Shown: positions 19,939 to 34,000 of the stretch, piece after piece
How the letters are laid out: each line of letters opens with the position of its first letter
Position numbering within the stretch: position 1 is the first letter of the stretch
From: Coix lacryma-jobi var. lacryma-jobi
Lineage: Eukaryota > Streptophyta > Magnoliopsida > Poales > Poaceae
Assembly (NCBI GenBank): GCA_009763385.1
Contig: CM019822.1
Span: 10,820,127 to 10,884,126, forward strand
Length of the DNA stretch: 64,000 bases
Direction: 5' to 3'
Notes under the pieces: generated by a model
The model's database searches: none
What the model saw: the letters and a program-made list of their open reading frames with translations, nothing else
What the model was told of the DNA's origin: nothing
Position numbers and translations under genes: made by a program

Positions 19939-22288
19939 TGTAAGTGCATCTAGCCCTTAGTGGGTTTTGGTGAATTGAGTGACAACATAATTAAAGGTCT
20001 AACAAGTTTGCTAAGTGTATCAAAGGTTCAACAAGAAAAGCAAACTTGATGATATTCCACATAGTGTTGAAATGAAGGCCAAAAATTGTGTATTGTTGTA
20101 TTGGAAGATCATGGAAACAATCTTGTTCAAGCAAAAGACAACAATGCAAATAGAGTTGATGATATGGCTTCTATGTTGTGGGATATCATGGCATCATGAG
20201 AAAGCAAGCATATTTGGCAAATGACAAGTGAGACATGGATTGATGATTTTAGAATGGTCTCAACAATGGGTTGCTTTTCATGAGCAAGAAGAGTTTGATA
20301 GTGAAATAGCTTTGATCAAGGTTGAAGAATGAATCAAGAATGCATAAGTGAGTAAATGGCAAGCAAAGTTGAAATGACAAAGGACACAACTCATATTGGA
20401 TATAAGTCATTCTCTACTTTGGTTTGCTTGTATGGATAAATGTTTAGAGAATCACTTTGCATTGATTTGATCAAGCTAGAAGTATGAAGATGAAGATTGA
20501 GGTGAGTGTTGAGTGTCAAGCCAAAAGGAGAGGATATTAGGAATCGTGAATTGGCTTGACCATATTAATGATGATCCATATATGTCTCTATGTGAGTCAA
20601 ACTAAGGCTTGATTGATCTCAACATGCATATCTACAAGATGTTCAAGCAAGGATCACAATATTGAAGAAATGGTTTTCAATGGATGCTCAATATGATGTG
20701 ACTTGAGTGTGGCTTGATAAGGTGAAGATAGCAAGGAAAGGGCTTCGAGGTACTAAGCGACGGTGAAGGTCAAGAGACCGAAGTACTATGGCTAGGGTGA
20801 AGAAGAGAGTACTTGCATTGAGTCGAGGTACTAATCAAGCTATGAGGATTCATATTGTGTTGAGGATCAAATCATTAGTGGAAGTGACTTGAAGCCATGG
20901 ATTGAACTCATATGTGTGGAAATGGTTCAAGTCACATGCTCAAGGTGTGTTTGCTCAAAGAAAGGAGACAAAGATGATTGCAACCCCTTTCGAAGTGATA
21001 TCAAGAAGAAATGGCATATGAAGACATTGAAGACTCAAGTGGTTAAAATGGTTATATTTTCTTTGTCTTGAGTATAGTTATGCCGTACTATCAAGGGGGA
21101 TGCAATACGAATCATAGACAAGTCTCAAGTGCTCAAACTAACCGAACCCGAGTGCTAACATGAGAGAAAACACTTAGCACTGCACCTGCACTTGTTGATC
21201 TTGGGCTTGTTCTCTGTAGGGTTGGATAGCCCTCGAAACAAGCTTTCCGGAAAGTCCAAGATCACTGAAATCGGAGTTCGGAGTAAAAAGTTATGGCGTT
21301 TTTCGTGAGGTCTCCTGTGCTGTCTCAGGGAGCTGCGGCAGTGCCGCTCTGTCTAGCGGCAGTGCCGCTCCCCGGCAGTGCCAGGCTAAGTGCGGCAGTG
21401 CCGGGCCTGTACAGCCAGTAACGGCTAGTTTCTGACCTCCAACGGCTAGTTTTGGGTGTGGGGGGTATATATACCCACCCCACGCCTCCAGAGCTGGCTG
21501 CTGGTGCCCAAAACACTTCTAACACATCCAAAGCCATTTGAGAGCTCTCCCCAACCCTCTCTTGTAAGAGTGACATGCTTAGTGCATGATTAAGTGTTGG
21601 GGCTGTGTGATTAAGAGCTAGAGAGCATATTAGAGCCTTCCAAACCTTGAGCACTTGTCGGGCTTCGTCGATCTTCGTTGTGCATCTTTTACTCTTGGAG
21701 GTGAAGCCTCCTAGACGGCTAGGCGTCGCCCGGCGAGCTCCCGTGCTTGTGGTGAGCAGCGGGAAGTTTGTAATCCTCTTGTGGAGCTAGTAGAATTACC
21801 CCTCACTTCAAGGATTTGGTTCCTTGACTTGAGACCGAGGAAGAGTTGCAAAGCTCTTGACCTAAGTGGTCATCCTCAATAACGTGGAGGTAGGCAAGCC
21901 TTGGTGGCGAGCTGAACCACGGGATAAATCACTTGTCTCTTGTATTTACTTGTGTTCATTCATCATACTTGTGAGCTTGTGATTGATTCTAGGATTTGGC
22001 CCCGATCTATTTCATACAACATATTTGGCTTGGTTGAGTTGGTTCTGCAGGTTCAGGAAACCAAGAGCAACACTTCTATTCATATAGAATTGGTTTCCTG
22101 TGGCTAGTTTTTGAATTGCAGGCTCGGGCAGTTTGTTGGCGCGGCAGTACCGGGCTGAGGCCGGCAGTGCCGGGTGCGGCAGTTCCGGGCTTAGGGCGGT
22201 AGTGCCGGGCATCTCTAACAAAGTTTTGAGCTGTGATTTTAAACAGGCCTATTCACCCCCCCCTCTAGGCGACATCAAGGTCCTTTCA
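19939..22288 (+). repeat. 3' LTR of element B
   Basis: 2350 bp, near-identical to 10571-12919. By eye it differs at about four sites (all transitions) and has an 8-base rather than 7-base C run near 22253. The TATA box is at 21466-21473. The right target duplication ACGAG follows at 22289-22293. Confidence 0.97.
21466..21473 (+). promoter_or_regulatory. TATA box, 3' LTR of B
   Basis: TATATATA, the copy of 12098-12105. In the 3' LTR it could drive readout transcription towards the G1 integrase remnant. Confidence 0.55.
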
Positions 22289-22293
22289 ACGAG

Positions 22294-25200
22294 GTCCCCC
22301 ACCGCCAGGTCCCTCCTGCGCACGTGCTTGTCGTGGTAGTGTCGAAGCGTTTGCTGGTAGCGCGCGGAGTTGATGAGCGCCACGTCTCGAGCCTCCTCGA
22401 GCTGGTCCTTGGCGTTGGCAAGCCTCTCGTCGTTGGTTTGCTCGTTGTAGGCTCGAAGTCGAGGGGAGCCGTACTCGAGGTCCGTAGGCAGGACAGCCTC
22501 GGCGCCGTAGGTTAGGAAGAACGAAGTGAACCCGGTGGCTCAACTCGGCGTAGTCCTGAGGCCCCACAGCACCGAGGGGAGCTCTGCGGCCCACCCCTTC
22601 CCAAAATTCTTGAGGGTTTTGAACAGCTTCGGCTTCAGCCCATGGAGTATCATGCCGTTGGCGCGCTCGACCTGCCCGTTGCATTGAGGGTACGCGACCG
22701 AGGCCCAGGTCACGCGAATGTTGTTGTCGTCGCAGAAGTTGGTGAACTTTTTGCCCGTGAATTGGGTGCCATTGTCAGTGATGATGACGTTAGGCACCCC
22801 AAACTAGTACATGATGTCGGCGATGAACTCAACGGCCTTCTCGGAGGTGGGGGTCGCCTATAGGCTTAGCTTCGATCCACTTGGTGAATTTGTCGATGGC
22901 CACGAGCACATGCGTGTACTTTCCAGTTGTCATCTTGAGGGGACCCACGAGGTCGAGCCCCCAGATGGCAAACGGCCAAGTGATGGGGATCATCTGTAGG
23001 GCGTGCGCGGGCTGGTGCGTTTGCTTGGCGTAGAACTGACACCCTTGGCAAGCTTGGACCAGGCGCTTGGCGTCTCCGATGGCGGTTGGCCAGTAGAAGC
23101 CTTGTCGAAAGGCGTTCCCCACCACGGTCCTTGGCGCTGCGTGATGGCCGCAAGCCCCCGAGTGCATGTCGTCGAGGAGCCTGCGTCCTTCCTCGAGGGG
23201 GATGCAGCGCTGAAGGACTCCTGATGGGCTTCGACGGTACAGCTCTCGTTCGTCGCCGTAGATGACGTAGGTCTTGGCCCTTTGAGCGATGCGTCGGGGC
23301 TCCGTCTTGTCTTCTGGTAGCACGCCATGCGTCAGGTAGTCAAGGACGGGCGTCCGCCAGTCGAGGGGTCGTGATGACGAAGTGGCGGGTGCGTCGATCT
23401 GCATTGCCTCAGCGGATGTCGAGGGGTCGTTCTCAAGGTGTGGCGTTGAGGGTCGAGCCCCCGTGTCCGGCTCGAGGGGTGGCGTCGAGGGGCCAGCCCC
23501 CGGGCCGATCTGGACGGATGGCTCGAAAACGTCCATCGAGAAGACGTCTGGTGGGACGGTGCCGCGCGTGGATGCTAACTTAGCCAGCTCGTCCGCGGCC
23601 TTGTTGTACTTTCGAGCGATGTGGTTGAGCTCAAGGCCGTAGAACTTATCTTCTAGCTTGCGCACCTCCCCGCAGTACGCTTCCATCCTGGGATCGATGC
23701 AGCTCAAGGCCTTCATGACCTGGTTGACGACGAGCTGCGAATCCCCTCGAACGTCGAGGCGTCGGACCCCAAGCTCGAGGGCGATGCGCAGCCCGTTGAC
23801 GAGGGCCTCGTACTCAGCGACGTTGTTGGAGGCGGGGAAGTGCAAGCGCAGCAGGTAGCGCATGTGGACTCCGAGGGGTGAGATGAAGAGCAAGCCCGCG
23901 CCGGCCCCTGTCTTCATGAGGGACCCGTCGAAGTACATAGTCCAGAGTTCGGCTTGGATTTGCGCCGGCGGGAGCTGGGTGTCGGTTCATTCAGCAACGA
24001 AGTCCGCCAACGCTTGCGACTTGATGGCTTTTCGTGGAGCGTAGGTGATGGCCTCCCCCATTAGCTCGGCAGACCACTTGGCGATGCGCCCCGTGGCCTC
24101 CCGGTTGTTGATAATTTCTCCGAGGGGGAAGGATGATACCACCATTACGGGATGGGCGAGGAAATAGTGCTGGAGCTTGCGCCTCGTGATGATGATGTCA
24201 TAGAGCAGCTTCTGGATGTGCGGGTACCGGACCTTGGCCTCGGAGAGCACCTCGCCGGTGAAGTACACCGGCCGTTGGACTGGTAGCGCATGACCCTCCT
24301 CGTGCCTCTCGACGACTATGACCGCGCTGACCACATGGGTGGTTGCGGCCACATAGAGGAGGAGAGGCTCAGGGGGATCGTCACCTTGGGCTGGTCGTGG
24401 TGGCACGAGAATTGGCGCGGAAGTCAGCAACCCCTTCAACTTTGTTAGGGCCTCCTCGGCTTCGACAGACCACGCAAAGCGTTCCGTCTACTTCAGCAGG
24501 CGGTAGAGAGGTAGCGTCTTTTCCCCCAGCCTCGAGATGAACCTGCTGAGAGCAGCTAGGCACCCTGTCACTTTCTGTACGCCCTTGAGGTCTCGAATTG
24601 GGCCCATCCTCGTGACCGCTGAGATTTTTTTGGGGTTGGCCTCGATCCCTCATTGTGAGACAATGTAGCCAAGTAGCATGCCCCGAGGCACACCAAAGAC
24701 ACATTTCTCGGGGTTGAGCTTCACATTCTTGGCCCGGAGGCTCTCGAATGTGGTCTCTAGATCGCTGATGAGGTCCCCGACTTCCTTGGTCTTAACCACG
24801 ATGTCATCGACGTAGGCCTCGACGGTTTTGCCTATATGTTCACCAAAGATATGCTGCATACAACGCTGATACGTTGCCCCGGCGTTTCGAAGGCCGAAGG
24901 GCATTATAACATAGCAATACATACCAAAAGGCGTAACAAAAGAGGTAGTGAGTTCGTCGGACTCTTTCATCTTGATCTGGTGGTAGCCGGAATACGCATC
25001 GAGAAACGAAAGTACTTCACACCCCGCAGTGGAATCGACAATCTTATCAATTCTAGGTAAAGGAAATGGAACTTTTGGACATGCTTTATTCAGACCAGTG
25101 TAGTCTACACACATCTGCATTTTTCCATTCTTTTTCTTGACTAGTACAGGGTTAGCTAGCCACTCCGGGTGAAATACCTCCTTGATGAATCCAGCCGCCA

Positions 25201-26579
25201 AAAGCTTGTGCACCTCCTCGCCGATGGTCCTACGCTTCTCCTCGTCGAAGCGGCGCAGGCGTTGCTTCACCGGTCTGGACCCGGCCTGGATCTCCAAGGC
25301 GTGCTCGGCGACTCCCCTCAGTATGCCTGGCATGTCCGAGGGGCTCCACGTAAACATGTCGATGTTCGCGCGGAGAAAGTCGACGAGCACTGCTTCCTAT
25401 TTAGGCTCGAGGCTGGCGCTGATGGCCAGCGTCTTGCCATTGGTCGAGGTCGGGTCGACGGGTATCTGCTTGGTGTGCTCCGCCGGCTCGAAGGTGCCAG
25501 CGTGGCGCTTTGCTTCAGGGGCCTCCTCGGTGGCCAGGGCAGCTAGGGCCTCGAGCGAGTCGAGGTGGACGTTGGCCTCCCTGCGCTCGATGCACTCCAC
25601 GTCACAGTGGTACGCGTGCTCGTAGGAGGTGTTGACGGTGATGACCCCTTTTGGCCCCGGCATCTTGAGCTTCAAGTACGTGTAGTTGGGGACCGCCACG
25701 AACTTGGGGTAGCCGAGCCTGCCGATGATGGCGTGGTAGGTCCCTTGGAACCCGACCACCTCGAAGGTGAGCGTCTCCCGACGGAAGGTCACCGGCGTGC
25801 CAAAGCAGACAGGCAGGTCGATGCGCCCGAGGGGGTGTGCCTTCTTCCCTGGTACGACTCCGTGGAACCCCCCAACGCTGGGTCAGAGCTGGTCCCTCGA
25901 AATCCCCAGGAGGTCAAGGGTCTCGAGGTATATGATGTTGAGGCTCGAGCCCCCATCCATCAACACCTTGGAGAACCGCACGTCGATGATGATGAGGTCG
26001 ACGACGAGGGGGTACACCCCCGGATTCATGACATGGTCCGGATGGTCGTCACGGTCGAACGTGATCGGCGCATCAGACTAGTCGAGGTACCGGGGGGCAT
26101 CGTGGCGGAGTGCAAAGATCTCCCGGCGCTCCTTCTTTCTCTCTCGAGCCGAGAGCCCGATGGTCGGGCCCCCGTAGATCATGAAGCAGTCGCGCACCGG
26201 GGGGAAGTCCGCGTCCCCGTCGTCACGTCGATTGTTGTCCTTGCCCTTAGGCGCGTCTTCCTTCTTGTCGCCGAGCCTGGAGTAGAAGCTCTTCATCAAT
26301 CGGCAGTCCTTCAACTTGTGATTCGTGGGACCGTTGTGATAAGGACAGGGATCCTCGAGCATTGTGTCGAAGACAGCCCCATCAGGGGGGCCTCGAGGCT
26401 TCCTGTGCTCGAGGGCGCCCACGAGCACCTCTTCATCGTCGTCGTCATCGGCGTCGTGCTTCGCCTTCTGACCTTTGCCTTTGTTCCTCTTCTTTTTGTT
26501 GTTGTTGTTGCGGTTCTTGACATTGTTGCCCTTGCTTGAGCCCTCCGGTGCGGCCACCGCGTTGCCTTTGTCCGTGGAG
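22294..26579 (-). pseudogene. pol: G1 gag end, protease, RT, RNase H, second RNase H, integrase (broken)
   Basis: Read on the minus strand from 26579. It has a basic Asn/Lys-rich stretch, then a zinc motif CPYHNGPTNHKLKDC (about 26300-26350), and protease with the active site in VLMDGGSSLNIIY (about 25930-25968). RT has AYVDDIVVK at about 24795-24820. A first RNase H remnant (24100-24400) is followed by a second, archaeal-type RNase H (MYFDGS... NNVAEYEALVNGL, about 23620-23940), a hallmark of the Tat branch. Integrase has an HHCC zinc motif (about 23040-23170), the first Asp in GLDLVGP, the second in IITDNGTQF, and Glu in QVERANG. Breaks include stops at 26078-26080, 25397-25399, 24650-24652, 24488-24490, 23987-23989, 22804-22806 and 22540-22542, and an extra base in the run 22849-22853. 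It is cut by element B on the left and T on the right. Confidence 0.93.
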
Positions 26580-27022
26580 CGGCCTGTAACAGAACCGACC
26601 AATTTGCACCAGATTAAGCACCGAATCGCTGCTTTCACAGAGATTACGAGTACTTAAGCTCGTACAAACCCGGTAGTCCGGAAATCTCGAAGGATTTCAA
26701 GTCATTCAACTTTAACCAAGATCGTAATAGATTAGCGTACATGCCCACAATGTACATTAAGTTTGCACATAGTTCAAATACATCGGAGTTCGATAGTTAT
26801 TACAAACCATAGTTTTGAATTCAAGCGGAAGCAACATAGTTTTGAAACACCAGTCCTTAGTTCACAATACGGTGCCATATGCCTGATCTGTCCACAAAAG
26901 CATCAGGAAAGATAAGGGTTGACCATGCCCGTGGTCTAGTCACTGCCCTCGACGGGATACAGACAGTTCTCGCAGTAGCCGAAGAAACATTGCCCATCTG
27001 CAACAACAAGGGATAGCACCCT

Positions 27023-27040
27023 GAGTACGAGAAGGTACTC
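27023..27040 (-). other. LTR hairpin GAGTAC-loop-GTACTC (T, 3' LTR)
   Basis: A 6-bp stem with a 6-base loop. On the minus strand a GGGTAAGT splice-donor consensus lies just before it. Confidence 0.65.
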
Positions 27041-29328
27041 AGCTAGACTTACCCGTCATAAACCAGAAATAATTGACACCAAGGATTATGCAAGGCTGTA
27101 TCTGAGGTTGGCCACACTTACCTTTTTGCATAAAAGCATTTTATTATTAAATAATCATTATTAGAACATTAGCAGTCAATTTTATGTAGTCAACCTGATT
27201 ATCTAGATTTGCACCTGATCTAGAGCAAACACTTGACTACTTATTCAAGCAAGAGTGACTATTTCATCAATAGCCTTTCAGATTTTCCAACCATAACTAT
27301 CATTAATTCCATATATTACTACGGTAACACATGCTCAGTCAAGTTACTCACTAACCAGGAGCGATGGCGATTATAATCGATTCCTACCAGCTGGGGATAA
27401 AATGTCGCACACTCGCCCGACACACCCTGCCAGGCGGCCGTTGGCGACCACTCAGGAGGTTCGAGAACCCAAATCGCGGGACGGCCATGGACCCTTCTAC
27501 ACCGAGGGTTATCTCAATGCCAGGTCGCTCAAGCTATTAACTGCCCACGGTCATGCCAGGTCGATCAGGCCCTGCCTGCCCTCGGACCATGCCAGGTCGA
27601 TCAGAATAGTTGCCCACGGTACATATAAGGCCCTGGGTGTTAGGCGTCAACGTCTCCGTCACCGGCTCGAAACACCTTACTCGGCTTCACGGGAGGTACC
27701 CGCACCTGCTCCGTTAAGTGATTGACGCGTTCAAAATGACTGAGGTGTGCCTTCGTCGGGTCCTAATCGACACAGACGGGAGACTACTAGCACACAGAAC
27801 CCATGTCCTGCTGCTCCTACATCCCGCCCGGTCTCAGATTAATTATCACATGGTTATATTCCATGATAGCACGAGGCTAAACATGTTTAGTATGCACCTA
27901 TATGCGGGAGACAGGAAATCACCCGACTTTTACCGATCTAAGCAGGGCTAAGCATGTAATCGAGCCTAGACCTAACAGGGATCACAAGATAATATTTGCA
28001 GGTGGACAAGGATAATTAATCAATGCAGCAACGGTATCACACAACTCCTATAACCTAATGCAACAATCATATCAGGTTAACTTGTAACGGTAATTTGCAA
28101 AGCGTAGGAGAAAAATGCTCCGGGGCTTGCCTCGCTCGAAGTCGGCGGGGCGATGATCACGGCACTCTGGCAGGTCCTCAGCGTCTCCTTCCGGGATCCT
28201 CTCCTCGGGTGTCTCCTCCTGACGCTGCTCCTCCTGCGTGTCTTGGGCTTCCACTACCGACCCTGCATGATGCGGTACATGAATGAATAACATGAATGCA
28301 CATGGGATGCACGGTGATGCAACATGGAGTAACAATTCAGGAGATAAGCACATGTCATCTACTGCTACTCTTCAACAAGGTAGTCAACATCATCCCAACT
28401 ATTTAACCTATCAAGATCAACTTGTTAAGCGATGTTGTCACCACATCAAAGTCTACTTAACGAGCTTATTACCCTCTAATTGCTTGCTGAACTAAATCTA
28501 TTTACACAGGCTTTAAACAGCAACCTTATCTAGACAGCTTCAGAAAAATCTACAGAAATTACTGGGAGTTAACAACATCCAATCTAGCTCCCTGTCCAAA
28601 TTTCAACTCATTTGGACTTAAACTCCATCCTCTATGAAAAAGACAAATTCTATCATGGAAAGGTCCTTTGAACTACACACCCTAGCAAAAAGTGTCAAAC
28701 AACAGATTTCTTATTTTTCTGCTGTGCTTCCTAGCATGAGAGCAATGTGCTTAAATTCTCAGGTTCATATTCCTCATATTTTATTTACTACAAAATAAAC
28801 AAGGAAACGACATTTAACCATTTTAAAAGCTACTGTCAAATTAATTCACAGAATAACCTCATATTATATTTTTCTCTGAAACTACACATTCATACAAACC
28901 TAACAAAACTGGAATCACATTTTTCTGACTTATACATAATTAGTTATGCATTTACCAAGTTATCAGCACTTTTCTAAATTAAATGCATCTACACATAAAA
29001 GTATCACCAAGAATGCATTCAACAGTTTTCACTGATAGATCTAAACATGCTTGACCTAACAAAATTTGTTTCACAGGATTTGGACATAAAATGAGCCTTG
29101 TAGGAATTTTTGAAGCCTTTACATGGATTCTGCAAAACATATTTTAAAAGAGAACTCAATCCTAACGCACGGACTTCGGCCGAGGCACAAGGCACGACTT
29201 CGGCACACCCGGCGCGACTCGTCCGAGGCTTCGACGCATTTTACCGATTCGGCCGAGGCTCAGACACCTTTCTCCGATTCGGCCGAGGCTCACTGACAGC
29301 CGAGGCTAACCTATTCAGTCGAGGCTAC

Positions 29329-29418
29329 TGACTCAACCGAGACTTGACTTGGCTCGACTCGACCGAGGCTAACTGACTCAACCGAGACTTGACTTGGCTC
29401 GACTCGACCGAGGCTAAC
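29329..29418 (-). repeat. Two tandem 45-bp units in T 3' LTR
   Basis: Two identical 45-base units (29329-29373 and 29374-29418), each containing CGAGACTTGACTTGGCTCG and CGAGGCTAAC. The 5' LTR carries the same pair at 40320-40408 with one base missing from the first unit. Confidence 0.85.
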
Positions 29419-31029
29419 ACAACCGACCCGATCGAGGCTCGAGGCGAAGGCTCGGCGCATCCGACTTACCGAGGCCTACGGCCCCAAGCTCTTCCCTTTC
29501 TCTCTTCCTTACTGCCAGTCGGGGCCCGCTGGTCAGGGTGACCAAGCTTCCGAGGCCAAGCTCGGCACGTAACCGCGCGAGGCCAGGCTCGGCAGTCAAC
29601 GGCGGAGTTTTGCGCCGTGGTCGTTGACCGGCCCTAGCTCGTCGACGGCGACACTTCTGGCGACACTGAGACCATCATTGGGTGCGGGTTTGCGAGGCGA
29701 ACACAACTAACCGACTCGCTAAGCCAGAGGGATACCGGAGCAAGCTCGACGGCGGCCATGGCGGAGCGGCGGCTCTGCGACTCGGCGGCGGAACTCTTCC
29801 GGCGGCTTGCGACTCGGCGAGGTTAGCACTAGCCCAAGCAAGACCTAAGCGACCTATTGGAGCAACTCTCGGGCTTCGGCATCCCCGGCATTGTCCGGCG
29901 CGATGCACGGCGGCGGTCCATGGCGGACACGCGGCGACACGACACGGCTCGGTTCCGGCTGAAACAGGGCGAAAGAGAGGTCTCCAACTAACTCTAAGCT
30001 ACTACGGCGGTAGAGAAGACTAGAACATGGCTCAGCTTAGGGTAGCATGGCCGGAGATGACCGGTCCACGTGAAGGTCACGGTGGCGGCCATGGCGGAAG
30101 CTTGCGGATGGCGTCCGCTGTTCCGGCGGCTAGAGAGGAAGAGAGGGGAAACCAACCCTTACCGGAGAAAGAGAGACGAGACGGAGAGACTGGCGAAAGG
30201 AATCGAACGGCGGTGAGCGGTGAGCGAGCAATCGCTCGCCGGAGTTCGGCGGCAATGGCGGTTCGGGCTAACTGAGAAGATGGTGGAGTGGCTGGCGCGC
30301 TGGTGAGCGAACGCTCTCTGGCTTGCAAGCGCAAGGCGGACGAAGGCAAAAGGAACAAGTGCCTGGGTGCATCGCACCTGGCCAGTTCCCGTCGGGGGAA
30401 CTCCCGACCGGGCGCGGCGGCGTCAGGTGTCGCGCTCCACGCGGCAAGCATGCCCCGAGCTCCTGGGCGACGTGGCGAGTTCGGCGCAAACCACGGGCGG
30501 CGATGACGGTGGTTTGGCCGGCCAACGAGGCGGTCTCGCGGCGGCGAGGCGGGTTCGGTCGGCGCGGAGGGAGCGGCGACCGCGAAGGAGAAGAAGGAGA
30601 GACTGACAGGCGGGGTCCACTGGATTAAACTAAAGAAGTTTTGTTTCAAACTTTGATGCTCCATAACTTCTAAACTAGACCGAACTAGGAAAAGGTCCCA
30701 ACAGCAAAGTTGCTTAGAATTTTGTAAGGAACAAATCATCCTTAAGGCTCCAGTCCAAATTCTGTTGTTTAAAAGAAATTTAGTGCTAAACCATTTTTCT
30801 AATGCAAGAAATCCTAACTCAAAAGCTTTTTCTGAGAAAGTGCTTTAAAGCAAAGTTGTTCCCTTCATCAAGATCTACAACTTTGTTATAAGGCACTTGG
30901 TCAGAAACAGAAAGCATAACAAGGTTACACTAGAGACCAAACAAGGACTTAAGCATTCAACAAACATATGCACATGAAATGATGAGATGCTATGCTTATG
31001 CCATGCCAAATTATGCAATTAGGGATTGC

Positions 31030-34000
31030 TTAACACCGGGGTGTTACAGCCCTCCCCTCCTTAAAGGAATCTCGTCCCGAGATTTGAGTTACTAACCATT
31101 CCTTATAAAACTGTGGATATACTTCCTTTAGATAGTCTTCCGTTTCCCAAGTGGCATCTCGGTCGTCTTGCTCACTCCAGGATACTTTATATTGCTTCAC
31201 GACCTTTCCGCGAGTCACTCTTTCTTTCTCATCGAGTACTCGATATGGCTTCACGGAGTAAGTAAGGTCGGATTGTAACTTGATATTGGCCGGTTGTACT
31301 TCCTCTTCTGGAACTCGAAGACATTTCTTTAATTGTGACACATGGAATACAGGGAATATAGCCTTCAAATGTTCAGGTAACTGTAGTTGATAAGCCACTT
31401 TTCCCCTCCTTTCCATTATCCTGTAGGGTCCACAAACCTTGGCGCTAACTTTCTTTTCACGCCAAAACGTTTAACTCCTTTCATGGGTGATACTTTCAAG
31501 TACACATAGTCACCTACTTCGAATTCAAGCGGCCTTCTTCGCTTATCGGCATAGCTCTTCTGTCGGGACTGTGCCGCTGCGATATGTTGTTGAACTATTC
31601 TAACTTGTTCTTCTGCTTCCTTGACAAAATCAATTCCATAGTAACGACGTTCTCCTGGTTCAACCCAACTTACTGGTGTTCTGCATCTTCTGCCATACAG
31701 AGCTTCAAAAGGTGCCATCTGAATGCTTTCTTTTGATAACTATTGTTGTAAGCAAATTCTGCTAATGGCAACCACTTCTCCCAAGATCCCTTTGCTGAAA
31801 TTACACAGGCTCTTAACATATCCTCTAAAATCTGATTTACCCTTTCCGTTTGCCTGATGTCTGAGGATGGTAAGCTGAGCTATGGATTAACTTAGTGCCT
31901 AACTCTTTTTGCAGTTTCTCCCAGAATGGTGCAGTAAACTGCGTTCCACGATCCGAAACTATGACCTTGGGTATACCATGTAATCGTACAATCTGATTGA
32001 TATAAATCTCCGCATAGTCCGGTGCTCGATAACAAGTTTTAACTGGTATGAAATGAGCGGTCTTGGTGAGACGATCTACAATTACCCAAATCGAATCGTT
32101 TCCCTTCTGAGTGGTAGGCAAACCGGTGATAAAATCCATACTCACTTCTTCCCATTTCCATTCAGGTATTGATAAAGGTTGAAGTGTTCCGGCTGGCTTC
32201 AGGTGAATAGCCTTCACCCGACAACATGTGTCGCATCTGGCTACATATGCGGCAATTTCCTTCTTCATTTTGGTCCACCAAAATCTTGGACGCAAATCTT
32301 GATACATCTTAGTGCTCCCGGGATGGATAGACAATTTAGAAAGATGAGCCTCGTCCATGATCTGATTTTTCAGTTCCCTATTCTTGGGTACCACTAGGCG
32401 ATTATCAAACCATAACACTCCCTTATCATCAACTCGGAAATGTTTTACGGGTTCAGTGGCAGCCCTTAGCTTTTCTTTGATATAATAGATTCCCTTGTCT
32501 GTTTTCTGCCCTTCTAGAATCTGGTCAACTAAGGTGCTCTGCAGCTCGATGTGACGCAAGATCACAGGGTGTACGAGACTAAACTCGTCCTCTGGTTGTA
32601 TCCTCAAGTTATTACAATGCGACTTCCGACTCAGAGCATCAGCAACCACATTTGCTTTTCCTGGTGATAATGTATCTGCAAATTGTAATCCTTAATCAAT
32701 TCAAGCCATCTTCTGCCTCATATTCAACTCCGGTTGAGTGAAGATATACTTGAGACTCTTATGATCAGTGTACATATTGCAGACATTTCCTAGCAAATAG
32801 TGCCTCCAGATCTTCAGAGCGTGCACCACAGCAGCTAATTCCAAATCATGCGACGTAGGATAATTTATCTCATGTTTTCTTAACTGTCGTGAAGCATAAG
32901 CAATCACTCTACCTCTTGCATAAGGAACACACCCTAACCAATTTTTGATGCGTCGCAGAAGACATCAAACGGCTTCTCGATATCTGGTTGAGCTAAGACA
33001 GGGGCAGTGGTTAACAGTTTCGCAAGGTACGGAAAGCTGTTTCACACTTCTCTGTCCACTCAAACTTTTGATCCTTCTGAAGCAAACTTGTCATGGGCTT
33101 GGCAATCTAGAGAAGTCGGGAATGAAACGACGATAATATCCCGCTAAACCGAGAAAACTCCGAATCTCCCCAACCGAAGTTGGAGCTTCCCAATCCATTA
33201 CTTCTTGACTTTGCTAGGGTCCACAGAGATTCCTTCTTCTGACAGGATGTGACCAAGGAATGTACTTGCTTCAACCAAAATTCACATTTGCTAAACTTAG
33301 CATAAAGTTTGTGCTCTCGTAGCCTGTCAGAACAACCCTCAAATGTTCTACGTGATCCTCCGGGTTCTCAGAATACACCAAAATGTCATCAATGAACACC
33401 ACTACAAACCTATCTAGTTCTGGCATGAATACCGAGTTCATCAAACTCATAAAGTAAGCCGGAGCATTTGTCAATCAAAAGACATGACTAAATACTCGTA
33501 TAGGCCATATCTGGTTGAAAAACACAGTCTTTGGAATATCTTGGGTCGGATTCTAATTTGATGATAACCGGATCTCAAATCGATCTTGAAAACACCTTGG
33601 CTCTGGATAACTGGTCAAACAAAATGTCTATCCGTGGCAACGGATATTTATTCTTAATGGTCACGGCATTAAGCGGTCGATAATCCACACACATTCTCAA
33701 GGACTTGTCCTTCTTCTTAACAAACAAGGCTGGACATCCCCACTCTGACACACTAGGTTGAATGAAACCCTTGTCCAAAAGTTCCTTGATCTGAGTTTTG
33801 AGTTCAGCTAACTCATTGGGCGGCATGCGATAAGGTCTTCTCGAGATCGGTGCAGTCCCTGGTAACAGCTCAATGGTAAACTCTACAGCCCGCTTGGCGG
33901 TAAACCCGGCAACTCATCTGAAAGACGTCTGGGAAATCCCGAACAATTGAATTTTTGACAGGTCCTCTATAGATAAGGTGCAAGATAGATCAACAAAATC

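Larger units (their letters stand above)
10571..22288 (+). mobile_element. Copia element B: complete, gag-only, young
   Basis: An 11.7-kb element with matching LTRs (10571-12919 and 19939-22288), an initiator-Met-type primer site, an intact gag and a polypurine tract. Target duplication ACGAG is at 10566-10570 and 22289-22293. By eye the LTRs differ by about four transitions and one extra C, over 99.7% identical. The 4.8 kb after gag holds no protease, integrase or RT. The gag, the LTR ends and the tract are SIRE/Maximus-like. It must have used enzymes of an autonomous relative, as described for TR-GAG-type elements. Confidence 0.95.
26585..31048 (-). repeat. 3' LTR of T
   Basis: 4464 bp; the plus strand begins TGTAACAGAACC and ends CCGGGGTGTTACA. 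It contains a hairpin (27023-27040), a tandem 45-bp repeat (29329-29418) and a GC-rich CGAGGCT region around 29160-30620. The last 19 bases of its element-sense start overlap the pol reading frame. Confidence 0.95.

Noticed and set aside
30077..30739. 220-codon minus-strand frame in the T 3' LTR
   Set aside because: Low-complexity Arg/Ser/Ala product of GC-rich LTR DNA; the matching frame in the other LTR is broken differently.
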